Below are positions 24,469-33,346 of a DNA stretch of 64,000 bases, one piece after another (position 1 is the stretch's first letter; every line of letters starts with the position of its first letter). The notes under the pieces are model-generated. The model made no database searches and was not told the DNA's origin. It worked only from the letters and a program-made list of their open reading frames with translations. A program made the position numbers and the translations under genes. Location: assembly GCA_024711295.1 (NCBI GenBank), contig JANJTB010000026.1:172957-236956 (forward strand), read 5' to 3'. The stretch comes from a bacterium (GTDB lineage Bacteria > Bacteroidota > Ignavibacteria > Kapaibacteriales > UBA2268).

Positions 24469-24957
24469 TCAGTTAATCTCTTCAAACTCACCGATTTGTT
24501 TGTTTTTTCTGCAGTTATCCCAGTTAAAATACCTGCCGTTCATAGCAATATAAACACCTTTGGGTAGAGTTTGAACATAAGCAATTGCAGCTCCTAAGTT
24601 GAACAGTCCGTCAGAGCTTCCAAATTTATATGGAATCATTGCGCCTGTTAAAACAATTGTCTTATCAACGACAGTACTTGCAATTACTTTAGCAGTTTCT
24701 ACCATAGTATCTGTGCCGTGAGTAACAATTATTTTATCATACTCACTTTTTAGACAATTTGTAGCAATTAGCTCTCTATCCTGGTCTGTCATCTCGATGC
24801 TGTCCATCATCATTAAGGTACGTACTTCAATTGGTGCTTTGCATCTGCCCAATTTTAGCATTTCATTCAAATGTGTATCTTTAAAATACAAAGAACCATT
24901 CAATTCATTATATTCTTTATCGAATGTTCCGCCTGTTACAAATATTCTTATAGCCAT
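24469..24957 (-). CDS. half-length asparaginase-like protein
   Basis: A 162-residue protein that matches only the N-terminal domain of type I/II L-asparaginases. TGGTFDK is at 8-14 with the nucleophile Thr, and THGTDTM at 79-85 holds the second catalytic Thr and Asp. Normal asparaginases have about 330 residues and use residues of both domains, so either this is a functional single-domain family or an enzyme with another substrate. There is no frameshift sign: the frame ends cleanly (GEFEEIN) 15 bases before the beta-helix gene. It has no signal peptide and is cytoplasmic. Confidence 0.8.
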   Translation of the reverse strand: MAIRIFVTGGTFDKEYNELNGSLYFKDTHLNEMLKLGRCKAPIEVRTLMMMDSIEMTDQDRELIATNCLKSEYDKIIVTHGTDTMVETAKVIASTVVDKTIVLTGAMIPYKFGSSDGLFNLGAAIAYVQTLPKGVYIAMNGRYFNWDNCRKNKQIGEFEEIN

Positions 24958-25081
24958 TATATCAAAATATTATTAGTTAAATATTACAAAGAAAAATGTA
25001 ATGCAAAAATATCATTAATTTACATCACAAAATAAAAATTATTATCATTTTCTGATTAGATATATACTTGCCAAAAAAAAA

Positions 25082-25107
25082 AAATAAGTTGCCGAAGCAA
25101 CTTATTT
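25082..25107 (-). terminator. terminator of the NlpC/P60 gene
   Basis: AAATAAGTTGC (25082-25092) and GCAACTTATTT (25097-25107) form an 11-bp stem. Read on the minus strand the loop is TTCG and a T run of about ten bases follows (A run 25073-25084). It lies 37 bases beyond the stop of the 25144-26010 gene. Confidence 0.9.
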
Positions 25108-25143
25108 CTAATAAATCCAGAACATTTATGTTTGGTTTCGAAA

Positions 25144-26010
25144 TTATTTCTTTCTTGGATTTCCGGTAGCGTTTAACTGTGTGCCGTTGTTAATACTCAA
25201 TCTTGCGATATCTCTTGAGCTCAACCTGCGACCGCCAATAAAATTTCTTTTATAGTAAGAACTTTCTAGTGAAGATACTGTAACACCATACCTTGAACTT
25301 GCATGAGCAAATAGATTATCACCAAGATAAATGCCTACATGAGAAGCAAATCTCCTTGAATATGTATGGAAAAATACTAAGTCACCGAATTGCAGATTTT
25401 TTCTGGAAATTTTTTGGCCAACATTAACTTGCTCTCTTGCAACGCGAGGGAGCATGATTTCTGCAGATTGGAGAAATATTTTTTGGGTAAATCCTGAGCA
25501 GTCAATTCTGTCTCTGGTTGTACCTCCAAACCTGTAAGGAGTACCAAGCCACTCCATAATTGTGTACATCAAATCTGATTTTGGAATACCTGCAACAGTC
25601 ATTTCATCTACTCCATCATCATCAATAAATGTTAGCCACATATTTTTAAAATTCTCAAGGTCAACAGCAACGTCATCTTCGGCTTCTAGCTCTTCGATAT
25701 TTTCTCCGAGGTCACCATCAACCGTTAGAATTTCGCTGTCATCATTCAGAATAGTGTTTAAATTTGTGGAATCATTAACTAATGCGGGCTCGAGACCTGC
25801 AAGCTCTGATACTTCTTCAGATGTTGACCTGATTATATCAATGGCTTGCTGACGAGTTTTGGTAGGATTATAGCTTCTTTTTTGTTTACTTTTGTATTTA
25901 CTTCTTTTCTTTCTAGCGGCTTCGACATCGCTGATATTTACTAACAAAAATACAAGAGTAAACAAAATAATGAAGAAAGACTGTGAGGATAAATGTGCTT
26001 TTAGTTTCAT
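25144..26010 (-). CDS. NlpC/P60 (C40) cell-wall hydrolase
   Basis: A 288-residue exported peptidoglycan endopeptidase. A hydrophobic signal segment (11-30) is followed by a basic linker and an acidic stretch (about 95-120). The catalytic domain covers about 145-260: DRIDCSGF places C171, SHVGIYLGD places H224, and FAHAS places H236 as the third polar residue. It cleaves peptide cross-links during growth. The gene stands alone with its own terminator. There is a Lys/Arg-rich piece between signal and domain (AARKKRSKYKSKQKRS). Confidence 0.9.
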   Translation of the reverse strand: MKLKAHLSSQSFFIILFTLVFLLVNISDVEAARKKRSKYKSKQKRSYNPTKTRQQAIDIIRSTSEEVSELAGLEPALVNDSTNLNTILNDDSEILTVDGDLGENIEELEAEDDVAVDLENFKNMWLTFIDDDGVDEMTVAGIPKSDLMYTIMEWLGTPYRFGGTTRDRIDCSGFTQKIFLQSAEIMLPRVAREQVNVGQKISRKNLQFGDLVFFHTYSRRFASHVGIYLGDNLFAHASSRYGVTVSSLESSYYKRNFIGGRRLSSRDIARLSINNGTQLNATGNPRKK

Positions 26011-26360
26011 TCACTCACCATCATTAAGTTATTAAAAAGTTTATTTATTGCTTTGTAAGTCATTAATTTATATTTACTTTACAAAATATTTAGTTAATAT
26101 TTATAAAACTGAATAAGCATCAAAAAACACTTAAAAAAAACAAAACTGTGCAGTTTTTTACACAGAATCGTAATACAAATAAACAAAAAAAAAATCACAT
26201 AGCAAATTTTTCTAAGTAAATTATAAGTAATTTTTATTTTTTTTTTTCAACATGATGTTCATTTTGTAATGAAAATCAATTTTTACATTAATCATTTCAT
26301 TTAAAAAAAATTAGCTAATTTTGTAATTATTATATTATCAATTTTTTCGGAAAAAGTAAA
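26011..26360. promoter_or_regulatory. 350-base divergent promoter region
   Basis: Very A+T-rich spacer between the minus-strand NlpC/P60 gene and the plus-strand metalloprotease gene. TAATTTTG at 26316-26323 fits the -7 consensus TAnnTTTG and is 38 bases before the ATG at 26361. No convincing -33 element was found. Several A and T runs but no ORF or RNA gene are seen. Confidence 0.45.
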
Positions 26361-28418
26361 ATGAGATTAATACTATTAATTATTTTTTCAATCACTCTTA
26401 TTGCATGCAGTATGGATAAAAAGCAGACAGGTACATCAGAGCAAAATGCTAAAACCTTTATCAGAAAAGCAACTATTGAGAAAACTATTGACTCTTTAAA
26501 AAGCAAAATGGAATCACCTGATATGTTGCGTATTAGCAAAGGTGTCAAGCAAGTAGCGGAATTTTGGACTAAGGAGGATGGTAATGATGATGATTTTATG
26601 AATTATTGTGTCGAAAACTTTATCAATTCTGAAGAAGAGCTTAGTTTGGCATTCGAGACAATTCAAAAGAATTTTGAAATCCTGAATGGACATTTCAACA
26701 AAATCAGCCTTTCCCTAAAATTTGCACAACATATTGATGAGGGTGATGTTACTCCACTCGATATTATGTTTGGTGGTTACGAACCATCATCAAACTTGCA
26801 GGATGACCTTTTCAGCAACAAAATTGCTTTTTATATTCTATTGAATTTTCCTCATTATACACTTGAGGAAAAAAATAACTTGGGTAAGAGCTGGACACCG
26901 AAGCAATGGGCTTATGCCAGAATAGGTGATATTTTTTCTTCAAGAATACCTGCAGAATTAATGCTAAAATTTGGTGACCTTAACAACAGATGCGATAACT
27001 ATATTGCGAATTATAATATCTTTATGGGCAGTGTAATTGACAAAGATAATGCAGTTAATTTCCCTATTGATATGAAATTAATTTCGCATTGGAATCTTCG
27101 TGACGAAATAAAATCAAATTACAAGAGCGAAAATGGTATTAACAAGCAGAAAATTATTTTTGAAATAATGAAGAGAATAATCAATCAGGAAATACCCCAA
27201 AATGTAATTAATAATGGAAACTTAAAATGGGAACCTTTCGAAAATAAAGTATATGAAGGCGACAAAGAGATTAAATTTACTACTGAACCTGATACCAGAT
27301 ATCAATACTTACTTGATAACTTTAAAATGCTTTCAGCTATGGATAAGTATAGTCCGTTTTACCCGACTTATATTGACCGAAAATTTAACCAGGAAATGGA
27401 AATGCCTTTCGAAGAAGTAGAGAATATTTTTATTGAATTAATTTCTTCGGAGCAGGCAAAAGAGGTTGGTAAGTTTATTAAAGAAAGACTCGGACGCGAC
27501 TTAGAACCATTTGATATTTGGTATGATGGATTCAAGTCCAGAAGCAATATTTCAGATGAAGAATTAACTAAAATCACAAGTCAAAAATATCCTGATAACA
27601 AGGCATTTAAAAATGATTTACCTAATATTTTAAGTAAACTTGGATTTAGCAAAGACAAAGCCTTATATTTATCGGAAAAGATTGAAGTTGATGCATCGAG
27701 GGGAGCAGGACATGCCTGGGGTGCTCAGATGAAGGGTGAAAAAGCAAGACTACGCTCAAGAATCGGTAAGTCAGGAATGGATTACAAAGGATATAATATT
27801 GCTATGCATGAGTTTGGACATAATGTAGAACAGACTTTTTCTTTGTACAACGTTCCAGAATATATGATAAACGGCGTTCCTAACACAGCATTTACCGAAG
27901 CAATGGCATTCATGTTCCAACAGAGAGATTTGAAAGTATTGGGCATCAAAAACAGCAATCCTGATGAAGAATATATGCATTCTCTTGATGTTTTTTGGTC
28001 ATCTTATGAAATTATGGGTGTTGCACTTGTTGATATGTATATTTGGAAGTGGCTCTATGAAAATCCGAATGCAGATGCCGGAGAACTCAAAAATGCTGTA
28101 CTTAAAATTTCAAAAGAAGTATGGAATAAATATTATGCACCGGTTTTCGGAGTTAAAGACCAGGAAATTTTGGCAATTTACTCGCACATGATTAGTTATC
28201 CTCTTTATCTTTCAGCATACCCACTTGGTCATTTGATTGAATTTCAGCTGGAACAGAATTTTAAGTCTAAAAACTTTGGAGAAGAAGTTGAAAGAACAAC
28301 CACAATTGGTAGAGTTACTCCTAAATCATGGATGATGAGTGCAGTTAATTCAGACCTTTCAGCAAAGCCGGTTATTGACGCAGTTAAGGAATCAATCAAC
28401 TACTTCAAAAACAAATAA
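26361..28418 (+). CDS. lipoprotein zinc metallopeptidase (gluzincin type)
   Basis: A 685-residue lipoprotein. The signal ends in the lipobox LIAC with Cys16. The zinc motif HEFGH is at 483-487, and a possible third ligand E513 lies in AFTEAMAF, as in gluzincins. The region before the motif (DASRGAGHAWGAQMKG) is also reminiscent of large M3- or M49-like peptidases. The N-terminal 450 residues are helical and not recognised. It is anchored to a membrane facing the periplasm or the surface. It is probably monocistronic, and a long inverted repeat follows it. The family name is left open. Confidence 0.75.
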   Translation: MRLILLIIFSITLIACSMDKKQTGTSEQNAKTFIRKATIEKTIDSLKSKMESPDMLRISKGVKQVAEFWTKEDGNDDDFMNYCVENFINSEEELSLAFETIQKNFEILNGHFNKISLSLKFAQHIDEGDVTPLDIMFGGYEPSSNLQDDLFSNKIAFYILLNFPHYTLEEKNNLGKSWTPKQWAYARIGDIFSSRIPAELMLKFGDLNNRCDNYIANYNIFMGSVIDKDNAVNFPIDMKLISHWNLRDEIKSNYKSENGINKQKIIFEIMKRIINQEIPQNVINNGNLKWEPFENKVYEGDKEIKFTTEPDTRYQYLLDNFKMLSAMDKYSPFYPTYIDRKFNQEMEMPFEEVENIFIELISSEQAKEVGKFIKERLGRDLEPFDIWYDGFKSRSNISDEELTKITSQKYPDNKAFKNDLPNILSKLGFSKDKALYLSEKIEVDASRGAGHAWGAQMKGEKARLRSRIGKSGMDYKGYNIAMHEFGHNVEQTFSLYNVPEYMINGVPNTAFTEAMAFMFQQRDLKVLGIKNSNPDEEYMHSLDVFWSSYEIMGVALVDMYIWKWLYENPNADAGELKNAVLKISKEVWNKYYAPVFGVKDQEILAIYSHMISYPLYLSAYPLGHLIEFQLEQNFKSKNFGEEVERTTTIGRVTPKSWMMSAVNSDLSAKPVIDAVKESINYFKNK

Positions 28419-28429
28419 TTTATTTTAGA

Positions 28430-28519
28430 CTGAGTTGGCTCAAAAGTATATATATAATTTTTTATTTTGCTAAGTTACATTCCTCAATAGAATGGAAAAT
28501 GACTTTTGAGTCAACTCAG
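28430..28519. repeat. 18-bp inverted repeat around a 54-base loop
   Basis: CTGAGTTGGCTCAAAAGT at 28430-28447 pairs with ACTTTTGAGTCAACTCAG at 28502-28519. There is one mismatch in DNA, which is a G-U pair in RNA. It begins 12 bases after the metallopeptidase stop. It is larger than a usual terminator and no T run follows, so it could be an intergenic repeat element or a stable 3' end structure. Confidence 0.7.
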
Positions 28520-28564
28520 ATTTGATTTGAAAATGATATACGGAAAAACAACCGTAGCTAAAAA

Positions 28565-28621
28565 TACCGTAAGATGAAACAGAAATTTTACACATAACAT
28601 TGTAATTAAATTTTTACGGTA
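28565..28621. repeat. 8-bp inverted repeat upstream of the Fe-S oxidoreductase
   Basis: TACCGTAA (28565-28572) and TTACGGTA (28614-28621) are perfect inverted copies 41 bases apart. The right half ends 20 bases before the -7 element at 28641 and so covers the -33 zone, a possible regulator binding pair. Confidence 0.4.
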
Positions 28622-28640
28622 TAAATCACATACTTATTTT

Positions 28641-28648
28641 TATTTTTG
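28641..28648 (+). promoter_or_regulatory. -7 promoter element for the Fe-S oxidoreductase
   Basis: TATTTTTG fits TAnnTTTG and lies 35 bases before the ATG at 28683. A -33 element is not obvious, and an inverted repeat half-site occupies that zone. Confidence 0.45.
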
Positions 28649-28682
28649 TATTTTGTAAATTAATTCAACAGAGTATATATTT

Positions 28683-30689
28683 ATGGAATTTGGACTCAGG
28701 AACTTAATATTTATACCAATATTTATAATAGCATTTGCTTTCTTTATAAAAAATGTACTTAGATTAATATCATATCTGAAGCTAGCGCAACCAGATAACA
28801 GGTTTGCTGATATTGCTGCAAGAATCAAACAAACACTTATAATTGCTATAGGCCAAACAAAAATTTTGCGTGATAAAACTGCTGGACCTATACATGCAGG
28901 CATTTTCTGGGGTTTCTTAATTTTGTTGTTTTCTGCAACGAACTCAATAATGGCAGGACTTTTTGGAGTAAATGATTTTTTTGGTTTTTTGGGACCAATA
29001 TATTCGGTTATTACTATTCTGACTGATATATTCTGTTTGGCGATCATTATTGCTGTTAAGTGGGCCTGGTGGCGAAGATACATATTTAAAGTACGAAGGT
29101 TACAGGTTGAAGCTGAAAAGGTAGAAGCAGCTATGATACTGTTAATGATATTTACTATAGTATCTGCATTATTAATTGAGAATGCTACAGCAACAGTAAT
29201 GTATAGCTCAACATGGTCAGTCAGACCTATATCATCAATCATAGGCTCAATTCTGCCTGTGAGTTCAGTTCCATTTCTTCACGAGTTAGGTTTCTGGATA
29301 CATATTATCTTTATACTTGCCTTTATGAATTACTTGCCTTATTCAAAGCATTTACATGTTCTTACATCAGTGCCAAACGTTTATTTTTCAAATTTGGGTC
29401 CGGTTAATAAGCTTGAGAAAATAAATTTTGAAGATGAGACGATAGAAAAGTATGGAGTTCAGGATGTGGACGATTTCAAGTGGAAAACACTGCTTGATGG
29501 CTATACCTGCACACACTGTGGACGATGTACAAGTGTTTGTCCTGCAAATACAACAGGTAAAGTACTTGATCCACGACAAATTATTATCGAAATTCGAGAA
29601 AGAACAATGGATAAAATGCCGTTGATGATAAAATCACAAAGTGGACAAACATTATCTGAAGAAGAACAAAATACTCTTGATAAAAAGTTTATTGGTGACT
29701 ATCAAAATATTGAAGCTTTGTGGCAATGTACTACTTGTGGCGCCTGTATGCAAGAGTGTCCGGTTAACATTGAACACGTTCCTGCAATTGTGGATATGAG
29801 ACGCTCATTGGTAATGATGGATTCCGAGTTCCCTACATTTTTACAGAATACATTCGGAAATATAGAAACCAATGCAACACCATGGGCTTTTTCGCCAGCA
29901 GAAAGAGCAGACTGGGCTGATGGCACAGGAATTCAAATAGCTGCGGATAATCCAGAATTTGATGTGTTATTTTGGGTAGGTTGCGCTGGTAGCTTTGACG
30001 ATCGTGCAAAGAAAGTATCCGTGGCTTTCAGCAAACTTATGCAAATAGCTGGTGTCAATTTTGCAATTCTTGGCACAGAAGAACAGTGCAACGGAGATGT
30101 TGCGCGAAGAACCGGCAACGAGTATTTGGCAGACATGATGGTAAAAGCAAACATCGAAACACTATCACAATATAAGTTTAAAAAAATTGTGGCTACTTGT
30201 CCACATTGTTTTAATACTCTTAAGAATGAATACCCATCTTTTGGAGCTAATTACGAAGTAATACATCATTCACAATTTATTATGGAGCTTGTAAAAGAAG
30301 GTAAACTCAGCCCGGGTAAGCATGGTGCAGAAATTGATGAATTTACTTATCATGATTCGTGTTATATGGGAAGATATAATAACATTTATGACGAACCACG
30401 CAATACTCTTCTATCTGTTCCGGGTCTAAAAATTAAGGAAGTTAACAGGTCAAAAGACAAAGGTCTTTGCTGTGGTGCCGGTGGTGGGCAAATGTTTTTG
30501 GAAGAGGATCAGGGAAAACGCGTTAACATCGAACGCACTGAAGAACTTTTGGAAACAGGCGCTAAGACTATTGCTGTCAACTGTCCATTCTGTATGACAA
30601 TGATAACTGATGGAGTTAAAGCCAAAGAAGCTGATGATGTTAAAGTTAAAGATATTTCTGAAGTAATTCTTGAAAGTATAGAATCTTGA
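28683..30689 (+). CDS. membrane-bound Fe-S / heterodisulfide-reductase-like oxidoreductase
   Basis: A 668-residue electron-transfer protein. The N-terminal 235 residues contain about six membrane segments of the nitrate-reductase gamma type. Two 4Fe-4S motifs follow: CTHCGRCTSVCP at 276-287 and CTTCGACMQECP at 349-360. Then come two CCG domains typical of HdrD/GlcF proteins (VGCAGSFDD in the first; CCGAGGGQMF and NCPFCMTM in the second). Such proteins pass electrons from electron-transfer flavoprotein (fatty-acid oxidation) to quinone. No etf genes are in this window. It starts an operon with rnhA, whose start overlaps its stop. Confidence 0.87.
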   Translation: MEFGLRNLIFIPIFIIAFAFFIKNVLRLISYLKLAQPDNRFADIAARIKQTLIIAIGQTKILRDKTAGPIHAGIFWGFLILLFSATNSIMAGLFGVNDFFGFLGPIYSVITILTDIFCLAIIIAVKWAWWRRYIFKVRRLQVEAEKVEAAMILLMIFTIVSALLIENATATVMYSSTWSVRPISSIIGSILPVSSVPFLHELGFWIHIIFILAFMNYLPYSKHLHVLTSVPNVYFSNLGPVNKLEKINFEDETIEKYGVQDVDDFKWKTLLDGYTCTHCGRCTSVCPANTTGKVLDPRQIIIEIRERTMDKMPLMIKSQSGQTLSEEEQNTLDKKFIGDYQNIEALWQCTTCGACMQECPVNIEHVPAIVDMRRSLVMMDSEFPTFLQNTFGNIETNATPWAFSPAERADWADGTGIQIAADNPEFDVLFWVGCAGSFDDRAKKVSVAFSKLMQIAGVNFAILGTEEQCNGDVARRTGNEYLADMMVKANIETLSQYKFKKIVATCPHCFNTLKNEYPSFGANYEVIHHSQFIMELVKEGKLSPGKHGAEIDEFTYHDSCYMGRYNNIYDEPRNTLLSVPGLKIKEVNRSKDKGLCCGAGGGQMFLEEDQGKRVNIERTEELLETGAKTIAVNCPFCMTMITDGVKAKEADDVKVKDISEVILESIES

Positions 30690-31198
30690 AAAAAAACCTC
30701 AGTAGCAACAATTTTGAAGTAACAATATTCACCGATGGTGCTTGTATAGGTAATCCCGGACCGGGTGGATTCGCAGCAGTACTGTTAAGTGGAGACCGCA
30801 GGAAAGAAATTTCAGGCGGTTTCCGGCTTACTACAAATAATCGTATGGAAATTCTTGCTGTAGTTGAAGCACTCAGAGCTATCAATAAAAAGAAAAGATT
30901 CAAAATTAAATTATATTCTGATTCATCTCTTGTAGTTAATTCCATCAACAAAAGATGGATACACTCGTGGCAACAAAACGACTGGAAGAAAAGTGATAAA
31001 AAACCCGTTTTGAATAAAGACCTTTGGATACAATTAATGGATGAGTTAAAACATCATGAGGTTGTATTTGAATGGGTAAAAGCGCATGCTGGAATCAAAG
31101 AGAATGAGAGATGTGATGAACTTAGTAAGTTTGAAGCTTCGAAAGACTCTCTTCCTGATGATGTCGGATATATCTCAGGTAACAAAAGCACTGTTTAA
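30686..31198 (+). CDS. rnhA: ribonuclease H (type I)
   Basis: A 170-residue RNase HI that removes RNA from RNA-DNA hybrids. The catalytic residues are all present: D17 in TDGACIGNPG, E55 in NRMEILA, D79 in YSDSSLV and D144 in NERCDELS, with H134 in KAHAG. The C-terminal tail of about 20 residues is longer than in the E. coli enzyme. The start is TTG at 30686, overlapping the upstream stop (TTGA). No ATG lies between it and the catalytic core, so this start is well supported. It is co-transcribed with the Fe-S oxidoreductase. Confidence 0.93.
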   Translation: MKKNLSSNNFEVTIFTDGACIGNPGPGGFAAVLLSGDRRKEISGGFRLTTNNRMEILAVVEALRAINKKKRFKIKLYSDSSLVVNSINKRWIHSWQQNDWKKSDKKPVLNKDLWIQLMDELKHHEVVFEWVKAHAGIKENERCDELSKFEASKDSLPDDVGYISGNKSTV

Positions 31199-31475
31199 TT
31201 AACACTTGAGTGTGATTTTTTTACCGTCAAATCAGAATAATTATTCTTAGATACCTGTTACAAATTCATTTACAGTTAGTTCTATGAATATGAACAATAA
31301 AATAGGTAACAATAAATTTGGAAATCACATTGATTCTTTGATAATCCTAACTCAAATGTCCTAGTTTTCAAAGAAAATGGTTTAATTTTAGACCCACTTT
31401 ACTCAAAAAAACAAAAGTCATATAGACAATCAAATTAAAAACGCTATTAGAGCTATTAAAAAATAGTCCTGACTT
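31199..31475. other. non-coding spacer, possible gene remnants
   Basis: About 280 bases follow rnhA. A small stem ACACTTGAGTGT (about 31202-31213) with a T run afterwards could be a weak terminator for rnhA. Short broken frames such as KFGNHIDSLIILTQMS and NQIKNAIRAIKK are interrupted by stops and may be remnants of a gene. None is accepted. Confidence 0.35.
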
Positions 31476-31512
31476 AATTTAGGGGAGAGATAACCTTTTT
31501 CTCCCCTAAATT
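31476..31512. terminator. bidirectional hairpin between convergent units
   Basis: AATTTAGGGGAGA (31476-31488) and TCTCCCCTAAATT (31500-31512) form a 13-bp perfect stem between rnhA (+) and the transporter operon (-). T runs directly after the stem are short on both strands, so the efficiency is uncertain. Confidence 0.6.
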
Positions 31513-31536
31513 TAATAGCAATCTTGAAGTTAAATT

Positions 31537-31665
31537 TCACTCATCATCTGATTCTAGCTCGTTTTTACGTAACACCTTACCGACAGAAAATATTGAAAGT
31601 CCTATAACACAAGACCAGGCTAGTATCATGAATGCTATACCTAAAGGAGTAAATTCTGTGCTCAT
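31537..31665 (-). CDS. MetS-like small subunit of the NSS transporter
   Basis: A 42-residue, one-pass membrane protein starting MSTEFTPLGIAFMILAWSCV with a charged C-terminus (LRKNELESDDE). It lies 12 bases downstream of the NSS transporter on the same strand, and an AGGAG-type site precedes its start. Corynebacterium MetS and similar one-pass peptides next to NSS transporters are needed for methionine or alanine uptake. The assignment follows from size, membrane segment and position. Confidence 0.7.
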   Translation of the reverse strand: MSTEFTPLGIAFMILAWSCVIGLSIFSVGKVLRKNELESDDE

Positions 31666-31677
31666 TTAACAAATCTC

Positions 31678-33234
31678 CTAAACATTATGATAATTATATT
31701 TATGCTTATTAATCTTCCAAGCTTTGTAAACCAACCAGGTAAATCCAGCATACAATAATACCATCATTATCCTTGCACCCCACAAATAAGTTACATTCTC
31801 AGGTGGTTGATTTTTCATTAACAAAATTGGGATAGCATCAACAAAAGTCCAGTATATGAGAATAAATCCAATATAAAGTGGAGTTACATACTTCATTACA
31901 TAATAAACAATCTTAGGAATCCTGATATCAGCACCTTTATTAATCTCTTCCCAGCCTTTATCCATTCCATAAATCCAAGCAAAAACAATAACTTCTGACA
32001 GTGCCACAATCACTAACCCAAAAGTACCTGCCCAGTAATCCATCTCATCTAAAAAACCATATTTTAGGTAGAATACAACGAATTGGACACAAAAGAATAA
32101 TCCTGCACCTACAATAAATACACTTTTACGATGAGAGAAATTGAATTGTTCCTTTAGGAACGAAATAACCGGTTGAGCCATGGCAACAGATGAAGTTATT
32201 CCTGCAAAAAATAATAAAATGAACCATATAAATCCTAAGATATTTCCAAATGGTAAATCCTGGAATACAACCGCCATAGATACAAAACCGAGATTAAAAG
32301 AGCCTCCCTGCGCAATCATTGTGGCTGTACTGAGACCAAAAAATGCAACTGCAATAGGTATAGCAATCGAACCACCCAATACTACTTCAACAAATTCATT
32401 TATTGATGCAGTCGCAAGCCCACTCAGAGCTATATCATCTTTTTCCCTCAAATAACTTGCATACGCTTGCAAAGTTCCCATACCAACACTCAGAGTAAAA
32501 AACACCTGCCCTGCTGCAGCAAGCCAAATTTTCGCATCGCTGAGCGCAGAGAAATCAGGATTCCAAATGAAAGCAAAACCAGCCCATACACTATTCTCCG
32601 GCTTTGATGGGTCGGGAGTACCGATAAAAAACACATATATTGCCAGGAAAACACCAAAGACAAGGAGAAGCGGCATAGCAATCTTTACAAATTTCTCAAT
32701 ACCACCCTTGATACCATGATAAAGAATATAAAAATTTGCTGCAATAGTAATCAAAAGGAAAATATATGCGGTACCAAAACCATCAAAATGTCCTGATTCA
32801 ATACCCTGATAACTCCTTAAAAAAGAATTCATCTCAGTAATGCTATGCTCACCGAAGTACCCTTTTGTAAGAGAAAAATATGCAAAACCAAGTGTCCAGG
32901 ATTCAATGTAACAATAGTAAATCAGCACGATACTGGAAACGAAAAGACCGGATACACCAAGATATTTAGCAAATGGATGATTCCATAATGTGTCGAACAT
33001 TCCTGGCAAAGAGCCATGATTGTGCCTACCACCATATCTTCCCGTTGCCCATTCGATCCACATTAATGGGATAGCCAGCAAGAAAAAGGCAATAAAATAT
33101 GGTATCATAAACGCACCACCACCATTCTGAGCCGCTTGCACAGGAAATCTTAAAAAATTGCCTAAACCAACAGCATTGCCTGCCATTGCCAAAACCAGCC
33201 CTATTCTACTTCCCCATCGTTCTCTATTCGACAT
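31678..33234 (-). CDS. sodium-dependent amino-acid transporter, NSS family
   Basis: A 518-residue inner-membrane Na+ symporter with about 12 hydrophobic segments. The first segment carries the sodium and substrate motif NAVGLGNFLRFPVQAAQNGG (20-39), which identifies the neurotransmitter:sodium symporter family. In bacteria these import Met, Ala, Trp or similar amino acids. A 42-residue MetS-like partner follows, as in the methionine/alanine transporters MetPS. The substrate cannot be read from the sequence. Confidence 0.92.
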   Translation of the reverse strand: MSNRERWGSRIGLVLAMAGNAVGLGNFLRFPVQAAQNGGGAFMIPYFIAFFLLAIPLMWIEWATGRYGGRHNHGSLPGMFDTLWNHPFAKYLGVSGLFVSSIVLIYYCYIESWTLGFAYFSLTKGYFGEHSITEMNSFLRSYQGIESGHFDGFGTAYIFLLITIAANFYILYHGIKGGIEKFVKIAMPLLLVFGVFLAIYVFFIGTPDPSKPENSVWAGFAFIWNPDFSALSDAKIWLAAAGQVFFTLSVGMGTLQAYASYLREKDDIALSGLATASINEFVEVVLGGSIAIPIAVAFFGLSTATMIAQGGSFNLGFVSMAVVFQDLPFGNILGFIWFILLFFAGITSSVAMAQPVISFLKEQFNFSHRKSVFIVGAGLFFCVQFVVFYLKYGFLDEMDYWAGTFGLVIVALSEVIVFAWIYGMDKGWEEINKGADIRIPKIVYYVMKYVTPLYIGFILIYWTFVDAIPILLMKNQPPENVTYLWGARIMMVLLYAGFTWLVYKAWKINKHKYNYHNV

Positions 33235-33346
33235 AATTATCCAATTCTATTAGTTACAATAATTGTTGAAATCTTTAGGAAAATGTATTTGTCAGACTTA
33301 CAAAGTAAAGACTTTTTTGATTAAATACAAAAATTATCTTGCATTT

